Assembly: GCF_037198285.1 (NCBI RefSeq)
Contig: NZ_CP147243.1
Coordinates: 2,472,422 to 2,536,421, forward strand
Direction: 5' to 3'
Origin: Haladaptatus sp. DJG-WS-42
GTDB taxonomy: Archaea > Halobacteriota > Halobacteria > Halobacteriales > Halococcaceae
Length of the DNA: 64,000 nucleotides
In this document: piece by piece, positions 15,863-23,750 of the stretch
Numbering within the stretch: position 1 is the first letter of the stretch
Layout of the letters: every line of letters starts with the position of its first letter
Made by a program: the position numbers and the translations under genes
The notes under the pieces: generated by a model
What the model was told of the DNA's origin: nothing
Seen by the model: only the letters and a program-made list of their open reading frames with translations
Databases searched by the model: none

Positions 15863-16312
15863 ATGAGCAACATGCACCCCGCGGAAATGACTGAAGGCGA
15901 GATTCAGCAATTGCTTGACCGCGGTGGGTCGGGTGTGCTTTCGCTTGCGATGGACGCAGACGCCTACGCGATTCCGATTTCTTACGGCTTTGACCCCGGT
16001 TCGACTCGTTTCTACTTTCGCCTTGGATACGGCACCGAGAGCGAGAAACGGAGCTACGTCGAGCACACCCAGACCGCGAGGCTCGTGGTGTATGAAAACA
16101 TAGACGGCGAGTGGAAGAGTGTCATCGCGGCCGGTACGCTGCGCGAGATTGCAGACGACGAGTTGAACCTCGAAGTCGTCCGCGCGCTCCGCCAAGCAGA
16201 CCTTCCACTGCTCGATATCTTCGACACGCCACGCGACGAACTGGTGTTCTCGATGTACGCCCTCGACGTGGCGGAGCTGACGGGTCGAAAAACGACTGCT
16301 CACTCGATGTAG
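15863..16312 (+). CDS. Pyridoxamine 5'-phosphate oxidase-family flavoprotein
   Basis: A 149-residue split-barrel protein: MHPAEMTEGEIQQLLDRGGSGVLSLAMDADAYAIPISYGFD is the typical N-terminal half of small FMN- or heme-binding PNPOx-like proteins, followed by FYFRLGYGTESEKRSYVEHTQTARLVVYE and WKSVIAAGTLREI. Haloarchaeal genomes hold many paralogues, mostly of unknown substrate; true vitamin B6 synthesis is unlikely because the PLP-binding residues of PdxH are not evident. Convergent with the universal stress gene and overlapping its 3' end by 13 bp. Confidence 0.8.
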   Translation: MSNMHPAEMTEGEIQQLLDRGGSGVLSLAMDADAYAIPISYGFDPGSTRFYFRLGYGTESEKRSYVEHTQTARLVVYENIDGEWKSVIAAGTLREIADDELNLEVVRALRQADLPLLDIFDTPRDELVFSMYALDVAELTGRKTTAHSM

Positions 16313-16821
16313 CGCGGCGATTCGTCTGCGTCCTCGGCCGCTTCCTCCGCGTTTGCGCGCGCTTCGTGCATCTGCTCTACGTCTTCTTCTCGAATCCGCA
16401 CCGTCAACACGGGTGCATCCGCATTTCTGACGACTTCCTCTGCGACACTGCCGAGAATGCGCTTGTGCTCCCCGGTTCGGCCGTGGGTTCCCATCACGAT
16501 GAGGTCGATGTCCTCTTCGTCTGCGTATTCGAGAATCGCCTCGTGGGGGACACCTTGGAGCAGTTCGTAGATGGTCGGAATATCGTCACCTTCTGCATCG
16601 ATGCGCGTTTCGACCTGCGCCAGCGCGCGTTGGCCCTCTTCGATGAGCAGTTCGATGATGCGTTGTTGGGTTTCTTCGGGGAGAATGATGTACGACCGTA
16701 CATCGACGATGTAGACAACGTGCACCGTTGCACCGCTTTGTATTGCCTGATAGAGACACTGGGTGAGCACGTTCGACATCCCGAGACTCCCATCGGTTGG
16801 AAACAGAATTTTGTCGTACAT
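16300..16821 (-). CDS. Universal stress protein (UspA family)
   Basis: A 173-residue single-domain UspA protein. Start MYDKILFPTDGSLGMSNVL has the conserved Asp of the nucleotide site; the ATP-binding motif G-2x-G-9x-G-S is present as GTHGRTGEHKRILGSVAEEV, so it belongs to the ATP-binding class. The C-terminal 25 residues are an acidic helix (EQMHEARANAEEAAEDADES) beyond the usual fold. Such proteins dimerise and modulate stress responses. Transcribed from the intergenic region shared with the divergent pilin-like gene. Confidence 0.9.
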   Translation of the reverse strand: MYDKILFPTDGSLGMSNVLTQCLYQAIQSGATVHVVYIVDVRSYIILPEETQQRIIELLIEEGQRALAQVETRIDAEGDDIPTIYELLQGVPHEAILEYADEEDIDLIVMGTHGRTGEHKRILGSVAEEVVRNADAPVLTVRIREEDVEQMHEARANAEEAAEDADESPRYIE

Positions 16822-16952
16822 CTCGGCTACTTGTACTGTCGTTCGGAAACAATATAGCCTTCTTGCCGAGTCTAAACCGCTGACACATCAAACTGTTAAA
16901 CTTTCATCATTTACCAGATTATTTTATTGTCTGACAAACTAAGCACGTATCA

Positions 16953-18551
16953 ATGACTGGGCCATTCGGGTTGCGAGCGTACATCTCTCGCGCGCTTACG
17001 CGTGACTCACGTGGACAATCAGCGCCCATTGGCACTGTCCTCCTGCTAGTAATCGTGCTACTTGGAACAACGGCCGTCGCCGCCCTTGGCGCGGTGGTTA
17101 TCGAAGATACCCGCCAGCAGTCGGAGCTCGAACGCGCAGAGCAGTCGATGACGCTGTTCGACTCGCGCGCCGCGCTGGTCGCGCTTGGCTCGTCGAACCA
17201 ACAGACGATTGAGTTCCCGAACGGCGACGGACAGTTCGAAGTGCGCGAAGACCTCGGGTGGATTCGGATAACGCACAACGACTACGACGGAATGGGATCA
17301 GAAGAGACGATTTACAATCGAAGTCTCGGCGCGGTTGTCTTTACCACCAGTGACGCAGAAATCGCCTACCAAGGCGGTGGCGTCTGGCGCAGAGACGGTG
17401 GCGGCCCCGCACGTATGATCTCCCCGCCGGAGTTCCACTACCGAGAGGCAACCCTGACGCTCCCGCTGATACGGACTGTCGGGTCTGAAACGTCATCCGG
17501 GGCGACCAGCATCTCCATCGACCAGGGTGAAAGCGGACACGCCATCTTCCCGAACACCACCGCGAGCGCCCAAGCCGCAGACGGGACGGAGATTGGCGCA
17601 CCGTACAACGGCACGAAAGACGCATATGAGAACCCCCTCAAAAACGGGACCATCAACGTCACCGTGAAAGGCCCCTACTCTGAGGGGTGGGAGGAGTACT
17701 TCCGCACGCACACGACGGGCACGGTGTACGCAGACCACGACAACGACATTGTCACCCTCCAACTCGAATCGACCGGTGAGGCGCTCCAAGACTTCCAGAT
17801 GCCAGAACGCGACGGCTCCGTCTCAGTGCCCGCCATGGCCTCGAATCACAAAATCAACAACTTCACGATTCACCTCTCTTCTGAGAAAAACGACTTCAAC
17901 CAGCTCCACTGGTCGTTCTACACCGAAGACACGGCCGACGTCGAGTTCGAACTCCACGTTGCCTCACAGCAGAAACTCTGTGGCGGCGGTGCGGGCGACC
18001 TCGACGTGAGTCTCTACTACTACAATGCCACCTCGGGAACACACCACGAGTGGCAAAACACGTCGATTGACCCCGCAACAGACCCGAACTTCAACATCGA
18101 TTGCGCTACGGAAGTGCTCACAATGAACTTCACGAGCGATACGCCGCTCACCTATGGCGACATCGACACACAAGGCAGCGACAACAAGTGGCACTACGGG
18201 CCTGAGATTGAGAGTCGAAACGTGAGTGCATCTGCGACGGCAAACGAGCACATCGCAGACTGTGACACAGACGACGACGGCATCTGCGACGCAGGAGAAA
18301 ACTACCCAAGCTACACAGAAGATGCGAGCAAAGCGTCGCTCGACTTCCTCACCAACCACTACTTCTCGCTGATGAGCCCGGATTTCGAACTCACCGTCCA
18401 CGAAGGCCCCGGAAAGGGGAAGGGGAGTCAATCGACGCGAGTCGACACCGGGAACTCAGGCGGCACGCTCGACTACGAAGTGACCGCAGACTCACGGTTC
18501 ATTACCTTCCTCCACATCACTGAAAACGAGATTGCGGTGCGGCTGCGCTGA
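16953..18551 (+). CDS. Large pilin-like secreted protein (DUF7289-like)
   Basis: A 532-residue surface protein with a type IV pilin-like start: charged leader, then SRGQSAPIGTVLLLVIVLLG and TTAVAALGAVVI, a single long N-terminal hydrophobic helix at about residues 25-50. The ectodomain is beta-rich and Asn/Thr-rich with several N-glycosylation sequons (YNRSLG, PNTTAS, KNGTIN, NFTSD, NVSAS) and a four-Cys pattern near 340-430 (KLCGGG, IDCATE, DCDTDDDGICDAG). The DTDDDGICDAGE stretch resembles a calcium-binding thrombospondin type 3 unit. It is convergent with, and 6 bp from, the similar gene ending the pilus-like operon, so it likely uses that machinery. Family name is from memory. Confidence 0.75.
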   Translation: MTGPFGLRAYISRALTRDSRGQSAPIGTVLLLVIVLLGTTAVAALGAVVIEDTRQQSELERAEQSMTLFDSRAALVALGSSNQQTIEFPNGDGQFEVREDLGWIRITHNDYDGMGSEETIYNRSLGAVVFTTSDAEIAYQGGGVWRRDGGGPARMISPPEFHYREATLTLPLIRTVGSETSSGATSISIDQGESGHAIFPNTTASAQAADGTEIGAPYNGTKDAYENPLKNGTINVTVKGPYSEGWEEYFRTHTTGTVYADHDNDIVTLQLESTGEALQDFQMPERDGSVSVPAMASNHKINNFTIHLSSEKNDFNQLHWSFYTEDTADVEFELHVASQQKLCGGGAGDLDVSLYYYNATSGTHHEWQNTSIDPATDPNFNIDCATEVLTMNFTSDTPLTYGDIDTQGSDNKWHYGPEIESRNVSASATANEHIADCDTDDDGICDAGENYPSYTEDASKASLDFLTNHYFSLMSPDFELTVHEGPGKGKGSQSTRVDTGNSGGTLDYEVTADSRFITFLHITENEIAVRLR

Positions 18552-18557
18552 GTTGCG

Positions 18558-19298
18558 TCACTCGATTTCGATAGTCGTCCGAATCGTCGTAACGGAGCCT
18601 TTCTGCACGCCGTCGAGCCGACACGCGACTGTGTTGTCGTCGGTCACAACCTCCGCACAGCTTCCGTCGTCGTTGAAATACGATTCCCACGCTTCACTTC
18701 GAGGACTCGTGACGTTCAGCCACATTTTGTAGGGTTCGTCGTCCCCCGTCTGGTCGAGCGTCGTCGCGTCGTGAATTGCGCGCACGCGCACCGTTTTCGA
18801 CCCGCCTACGTCTTCGTTGGTCGGCGTCCACGTCCGGACGAGCAGCACCATTGGCTGGTCACCGTCTAAGATAAACATCGGTTCGTTCACCATCCGCGAG
18901 GTGTCCGATTGGTGGCGAATCACTGCACCACCCTCGTAGACCAAGTCCGTACCCGTGTGCGACGAGTAAACGATTGGCTTAATCGAAACGTTGTAGGCGT
19001 ACTCGCTGATGCCACTCGCATTGATGAAGTTGTACTCGACATACACCTCCTCGTTTACGGAGAGTTGGGCGTCGTCCAGTCGCACCTCGGTCGCCCGACT
19101 CGGCGCGCCGTGTTGCGTGATATCGCCGATGTTGTGCGCCATCACGTCGAAGGCGCGTTCTGCGTTGTTGACGCGTTCGGCGTCCCGCGTGTCGTCGAGG
19201 CCACCCACGCCCGAGACGTAGATGATGCCGATGGTGACCGAGATGAGCGAGAAGATGAGGATGAATCCGAGCACGTCGCTCACGGCACGATTATCCAT
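18558..19298 (-). CDS. Pilin-like protein (DUF7289-like), operon end
   Basis: A 246-residue protein starting MDNRAVSDVLGFILIFSLIS: a short polar leader followed by an N-terminal hydrophobic helix (about residues 8-30), then an ectodomain that begins with a helix (DTRDAERVNNAERAFDVMAHNIGD) and continues in beta strands. It is related in layout to the large convergent gene at 16953-18551. The upstream frame extends further but the ATG at MDNRAV begins the pilin-like segment and overlaps the previous operon gene by 8 bp. Predicted to be assembled or exported by the adjacent ATPase/platform pair. Confidence 0.75.
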   Translation of the reverse strand: MDNRAVSDVLGFILIFSLISVTIGIIYVSGVGGLDDTRDAERVNNAERAFDVMAHNIGDITQHGAPSRATEVRLDDAQLSVNEEVYVEYNFINASGISEYAYNVSIKPIVYSSHTGTDLVYEGGAVIRHQSDTSRMVNEPMFILDGDQPMVLLVRTWTPTNEDVGGSKTVRVRAIHDATTLDQTGDDEPYKMWLNVTSPRSEAWESYFNDDGSCAEVVTDDNTVACRLDGVQKGSVTTIRTTIEIE

Positions 19299-19728
19299 TT
19301 TGCACCTCCACTGCGGTACCGTCGCCCACGATGGACACCGACCCGCCATCAACCGACGATTCGGTGATGGTCGTCTCGGCTCTGAAATCAATTTGCACCG
19401 AAACGTCTGTCCGAGAACTTCTGAGCAGGAGCGAATACTCGTCACCCGTTTCGTGGATCACGGTGATTCGATAGTGCTCACCGGCGACCAACGTCGGCAA
19501 GTCGCGTTCGATGGTGATAGCCCCACCTTCTGCCGTGAATCGATCTGCCGCCGAAATATCGTTTACCATCTGCTGGCCAAGCACGGACAGTTCGTTGCGA
19601 ATGACCTGTTCGCGCTGGTCTTCGATGAGGTTCCCGCCCGCGATGAGTATCCCCACCACGAGCACCGTCGCAATCCCAAGCCCGAGGATGTAGTTGAGCG
19701 TCGAGGCAACCCCTCTGTTGTCCATCAT
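19291..19728 (-). CDS. Pilin-like protein (DUF7266-like)
   Basis: A 145-residue protein, MMDNRGVASTLNYILGLGIATVLVVGILIAG given in parts: leader MMDNRGVASTLNY followed by a hydrophobic helix at residues 13-31, then an amphipathic helix (EDQREQVIRNELSVLGQQMV) and a beta-rich C-terminal half. Layout equals a minor pilin. Overlaps the gene before it by 4 bp and the one after by 8 bp. Family name from memory; function inferred only from topology and operon. Confidence 0.72.
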   Translation of the reverse strand: MMDNRGVASTLNYILGLGIATVLVVGILIAGGNLIEDQREQVIRNELSVLGQQMVNDISAADRFTAEGGAITIERDLPTLVAGEHYRITVIHETGDEYSLLLRSSRTDVSVQIDFRAETTITESSVDGGSVSIVGDGTAVEVQNG

Positions 19729-20642
19729 GCTGACTCCTCCGGAACCACTTCGACCGTGTTAGAGTACGTGAGGTCGGGATGCTTGTAGGTGATGTCAATG
19801 GTCGTCGCGTAGATGGCATCCTCGTAGTCCGGTTCGCTGTCGGTACTGCCGTACTGCGCCGAGTCGAACGAATTACTTCCGATGACGAGTTCGTAGGTGC
19901 CGACGGTCTGGTCGCCGTTTACGAACCGCACGTCGTAGTCCGGTGAGAGTCCTTGCCCGAACTGTAAGGCGTCACACGGCTGGCCGCCAACCGTTCCAGC
20001 GGTTACGTTAATCCACGCCGTTGCGCTGGTTGTCGAGCACGTGTAGGTTCCCGTGGCGTTTTCCACAGCGACTTCGACATTCCCGCTACCGTCTTCTTCG
20101 ACGTTCATCCGCCACGTGTCACCGCTTGCATCTTCGAGCTCGACGTAGAAGCAATCAGAGAACTGGGTGCAGCTCGTTGACTCAGGGTTAACGTTCATTC
20201 GGAAGTTACGCACGCCTTCTGCGTCCGTCGCAAGCGTCCAGCTAGCCGTTCCCGTTCGGTTCGTGAGCGTCGAAGACGCGCGCTGTTCGACCTGAATGCC
20301 TCGCGTGTGCGATGTGACCACAGCGTCGGTCACTTTCCCGTTTCGCGCGTTGTGTATCGAACTCAAATTATTGTAGTCGCGAACGCTCTTTTCGACGCTC
20401 GCTTCGAGCGTGGGATAGTCCGCGTTATCGTTCGCGTTCGCGTACTCAATCGCGTCCTGTGTGCTCGCGATGGCGTCGTGGTGGTACTCGATGGCACTGT
20501 CTGCCGCGCCGTCGTTACTGCGCGTCGCGAGGTTCTCCGTGAAGATGGCCGTGTTCAACACCAGCGAGAGGGCGACGAACATCACGGCGAGGACGAGGCC
20601 GATAACCAGAATAATCTGGCCACGGTCGCCTACATCCGCCAT
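19725..20642 (-). CDS. Pilin-like secreted protein (DUF7261-like)
   Basis: A 305-residue protein beginning MADVGDRGQIILVIGLVLAV: RGQ-type junction before a hydrophobic helix (about 9-28), then FTENLATRSNDGAADSAIEYHHDA and a long beta-rich ectodomain with four Cys (CTQFSDC; YTCSTTS; QPCDALQ) and glycosylation sequons (NNLSSI, VNVTAG-like). The RGQ-hydrophobic pattern is the haloarchaeal variant of a prepilin junction. Overlaps both neighbours (13 bp and 4 bp). Specific role unknown. Confidence 0.72.
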   Translation of the reverse strand: MADVGDRGQIILVIGLVLAVMFVALSLVLNTAIFTENLATRSNDGAADSAIEYHHDAIASTQDAIEYANANDNADYPTLEASVEKSVRDYNNLSSIHNARNGKVTDAVVTSHTRGIQVEQRASSTLTNRTGTASWTLATDAEGVRNFRMNVNPESTSCTQFSDCFYVELEDASGDTWRMNVEEDGSGNVEVAVENATGTYTCSTTSATAWINVTAGTVGGQPCDALQFGQGLSPDYDVRFVNGDQTVGTYELVIGSNSFDSAQYGSTDSEPDYEDAIYATTIDITYKHPDLTYSNTVEVVPEESA

Positions 20643-21229
20643 ACGACCACCTCGATTTTGACCACGTTGAACACCGCGCTGTCCGGCGCGGCATCGGTCA
20701 TGTAGAACTCGTCTTTAGTCGCCGCTTCTGAGACCGTGTAGTCAGTTGGGTTGCCGTCTGCGTCGTACAGCACGTCGTCGTCGTAAATCGTCACGAGTCG
20801 GGTGGCGGTGACCGCGTTATCGCTTGGCACCCCGCGGTAGACGAGTTGGCGGGTACGTTCGTCGCCAGACGTAGTCAGGTGGACGAGGTTTACGTTGAAC
20901 GCAATCCCTGAATCCCCGAACGTGCGTTCGAGCATATTCCCGAACGTCAACGCCGAAGGCAGGTTATCGACGTAGTACTGGCGCGACGTCGTATCGTGGA
21001 ATTTGTAGGTCGAGTTGTTCCAGTAGAGCGGTGCGACGTGGAGCGACTCGTTTTCGAGCGCGCTCGCTAAGACGCCAGTTGCGATCGCGCGTTCTTGATT
21101 CTCGATGTGCTGGCTCGATGTACTCGCAGACAGCGGGGTCACGGCCGTCGCCTGCAGCGCGAAGACCAGCCCAGTGATGAGCAAGAACGACGCGATGATT
21201 CCTTCGAGCGTGTGTGCTTGTGCTCGCAT
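20630..21229 (-). CDS. Pilin-like protein (DUF7288-like)
   Basis: A 199-residue protein, MRAQAHTLEGIIASFLLITG followed by LVFALQATAVTPLSAST: a hydrophobic helix at about 8-28 after a short leader with the conserved THTLEG-like segment, a helix with ENQERAIATGVLASALEN and a beta-rich tail. ATG (MRAQ) used; MVIMRAQ three codons up would overlap the previous stop codon. Two bases separate it from the upstream gene and it overlaps the downstream one by 13 bp, so translation is coupled along the operon. Confidence 0.72.
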   Translation of the reverse strand: MRAQAHTLEGIIASFLLITGLVFALQATAVTPLSASTSSQHIENQERAIATGVLASALENESLHVAPLYWNNSTYKFHDTTSRQYYVDNLPSALTFGNMLERTFGDSGIAFNVNLVHLTTSGDERTRQLVYRGVPSDNAVTATRLVTIYDDDVLYDADGNPTDYTVSEAATKDEFYMTDAAPDSAVFNVVKIEVVVWRM

Positions 21230-21231
21230 GA

Positions 21232-21753
21232 TTACCACATCCTCACGATAAGTGACACGTCCTGCCCATCGAGGTAAACGACCCGTCGGGCAACGACCAC
21301 AGACCCCGTCGACGTTGGCGGACTCCGACCCTCTTTGAGGAGGAAGCCGCCGGAATCGACGATGTTGCCAGCACCGTCCATCCGCAGAATTTCGCGGTCG
21401 CCATCACCATTCGTGTCACGCTCAATGGTGATGTTGAGTTGTTGCGTGCTCGAAAGCCCGAATCTATCCCCGACTGGCGTTCCCGGGTCGAAATTGCAAT
21501 CTCCTGGGTCGTCTGTTTCATCGAAGAACGCCTCCGTACACTGGGCATCTAAGATGAACGGCTCCGCGGTTGACCCAAGCATCCCCTTCGAGAGCTGCGT
21601 CGCTACGCGGTCTACGGCGACCGTATCCTCTTGGACGCTGTCGTTGAACGGCTCGATGAGGCCGGGGACGAACGAGAGGACGAAGATGACGATGATGAGG
21701 AACATGCTCATCCCCACCAGAAAGTCCATCGATGTTTGTGCGCGTTCGGTCAT
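21232..21753 (-). CDS. Pilin-like protein (DUF7287-like)
   Basis: A 173-residue protein, MTERAQTSMDFLVGMSMFLI and onward IVIFVLSFVPGLIEP: leader, then membrane helix at about 9-31, ectodomain with helix DSVQEDTVAVDRVATQLSKGML and a disulphide-capable pair (AQCTEAFF and GDCNFDPG). The AQTSMDFLVG start is a clear prepilin-like junction. It overlaps the platform gene by 4 bp. Fourth of five small exported subunits in this operon counted from its end. Confidence 0.74.
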   Translation of the reverse strand: MTERAQTSMDFLVGMSMFLIIVIFVLSFVPGLIEPFNDSVQEDTVAVDRVATQLSKGMLGSTAEPFILDAQCTEAFFDETDDPGDCNFDPGTPVGDRFGLSSTQQLNITIERDTNGDGDREILRMDGAGNIVDSGGFLLKEGRSPPTSTGSVVVARRVVYLDGQDVSLIVRMW

Positions 21754-23750
21754 ATTAGCATGAAGACGAGCAGGGCGAAGGTTGGCAGGATGACTGCGTA
21801 CTTCACGCCGCTCATGAGACTTGCATCGCGCATGTAGCCCGCGATGAATCCGGACAGGACGGCCTGTAAGGTCACGGCGTGGAAGAACAGCATCGACAGC
21901 ATCTGCGTGTCGATACCGCCACCGAAGCTTCCTGAATCGCCGCTTGCCTGCGCAGAGAGGCCAGCCATCACGTCAAGGAATTTTACCTTTAGGATGGCCA
22001 TGACGCCGAGCAACACCAGATAGGTCATGATGATGATGACGATCTGCATGCGCGTGCGGCCAACCCGCTCGCGGTCGATGTCGTCTTGATTCTCGGAGGC
22101 CTGTGCGGCCGTCGAGAGAACCGCGGTGATGTTACTCGAGGTCTCTTGGGCCTTGCTGATGAGCTTCACCGTGCGGGCGAGACGCGGAATGTGGTAGGTG
22201 TTGTTGAACTCGATGAGCGCCTCTTTCAGGCTCATGCCGTAGTTCACCTTCGCGTGAATGGCTTCGAACTCCTCTGCCAGTTTTCCGCGCGACGTATCAG
22301 AGACCACTTTCAGCGATTCGAGCAGGGTCAACCCCGTGTCGTTCGCGCTCGACAGCTTGCGCAGGTCATCAGAGAGGTTCTTGATGATTTTCCAGCGCGA
22401 GCGGAGGTTCCACTCGTTGAACACCGCGAGCGGGATGAGCGTGATGTACACCGGCATGTACACCCAGAAGAACGTCCCACCAATCGGATTCGCGATGAGT
22501 TCTTCGAAGGAAGCAGGCGCGAGACCGGACAGGATGGCGAACGCGAGCAACACGAGTGCTGCGGGCACCGTGAGCGCGAGCGTTGCCACCGGGTAGTCAC
22601 GGAAGAAGTGGTGCGGATTCTTGAGCAGCTCCATCGTGACGAACGTCCCTTCCTTGCTCTTGATGCGGTCGAAGATGGCGTACGTTCCCGTGTAGCGCTC
22701 GATGATGCCGAGGCTGAAGATGCCTTGTTCGCTCTGTTGAATTTCCATCCCCTTCTCTTGGAGGTAGCCGTCGCCGGGTTCGTCCTGCTTGACCGTCGCG
22801 ACGAGTACGAGGAAGCCAACGCCCGTCATCGGGATGAGGCCGTAGACGGTCCCGTAGAGCAGGAAGTCTTGGGCCTCCCCGAGCATACTCATGATGACGA
22901 GGATGATGATGAGCAGGAGTGGGAACAGCGAGAGCGTCATGTACATCTCACCGAACAGCTCTAAGGTTTCGAGCGTGAGTTCCTGTTCCTGCTTTGCCGT
23001 GCGCATGTGCTTTTCTTTCTTGTCGTCCAAGAAGCGCGTCATGTCGCCACCAGAGTTGACGATCGAGAGCATGTCCGTGAGGAACTGCCCCAGTTCGTCA
23101 CTCGGTGACTGCATTGCCTGGTTGCGAATTGCAGACCGGTAGTCCGTGTCGAAGTAGTCGGTTTCGAGGACGATGCTCTGGAACTCCTTTGCGACCTCGC
23201 CGTAGGTGTCTTCGGCTTTCGCCATCGCTTGGAGAATCTCGATCTGGTTCATCCCCCCAACCGAGAGGGCGTACATGAACGAGATGGCGTCCGGCAGGAG
23301 CATGTTTATCTCCCGCTTTCGCTCACCCGCCCGGTAGTACGGCACGAAGACGATCGAGCCAAAGCCAATCCCGAAGCCAATCAGCCCAAAGACGAGGCCA
23401 GTCACCAACACCAACGCCGGTATCTTGATGGCGTTGACGAAGGCGAGCATGTCGGGTGACAGATTCAATCCGAGCAACACCGGCGTCCCGTCGATAAACA
23501 GGACGAAGATGATGTAGCCAAGGGCAATCCCCGCGAACCAGAGCATGAGCCCGAGTAAGACGCCGATGGCGAGCGCCCACGAGAGGAAAAACTCCACCGT
23601 GTGGGGCATTCGTGCCGCGCCGAGTTTTTCTTCTACGTCAGAGACGAACTCGCTGTCGTCGCTGAACAATCGTCGGTAGAGCGGGTAGAACGAATCGCTG
23701 ATGGACTTTTCTTCAAAGCCACTGCTAGCGCTCATCGTTTCTGGGGCCAT
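21750..23750 (-). CDS. Type II/IV secretion system membrane platform protein (TadC/PilC family)
   Basis: A 666-residue polytopic protein with two T2SSF domains, each a cytoplasmic four-helix bundle between membrane helices. First copy near 145-290 (LPDAISFMYALSVGGMNQIEILQAMA, SDELGQFLTDMLSIVNSGGD), second near 470-610 (DDLRKLSSANDTGLTLLESL, NYGMSLKEALIEFNNTYHIP). At least eight hydrophobic spans. The protein anchors the pilus/secretion motor in the membrane and cooperates with the ATPase encoded just upstream, whose stop codon touches this start. MAPETM is used as start; the ATG five codons on is an alternative. Confidence 0.88.
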   Translation of the reverse strand: MAPETMSASSGFEEKSISDSFYPLYRRLFSDDSEFVSDVEEKLGAARMPHTVEFFLSWALAIGVLLGLMLWFAGIALGYIIFVLFIDGTPVLLGLNLSPDMLAFVNAIKIPALVLVTGLVFGLIGFGIGFGSIVFVPYYRAGERKREINMLLPDAISFMYALSVGGMNQIEILQAMAKAEDTYGEVAKEFQSIVLETDYFDTDYRSAIRNQAMQSPSDELGQFLTDMLSIVNSGGDMTRFLDDKKEKHMRTAKQEQELTLETLELFGEMYMTLSLFPLLLIIILVIMSMLGEAQDFLLYGTVYGLIPMTGVGFLVLVATVKQDEPGDGYLQEKGMEIQQSEQGIFSLGIIERYTGTYAIFDRIKSKEGTFVTMELLKNPHHFFRDYPVATLALTVPAALVLLAFAILSGLAPASFEELIANPIGGTFFWVYMPVYITLIPLAVFNEWNLRSRWKIIKNLSDDLRKLSSANDTGLTLLESLKVVSDTSRGKLAEEFEAIHAKVNYGMSLKEALIEFNNTYHIPRLARTVKLISKAQETSSNITAVLSTAAQASENQDDIDRERVGRTRMQIVIIIMTYLVLLGVMAILKVKFLDVMAGLSAQASGDSGSFGGGIDTQMLSMLFFHAVTLQAVLSGFIAGYMRDASLMSGVKYAVILPTFALLVFMLI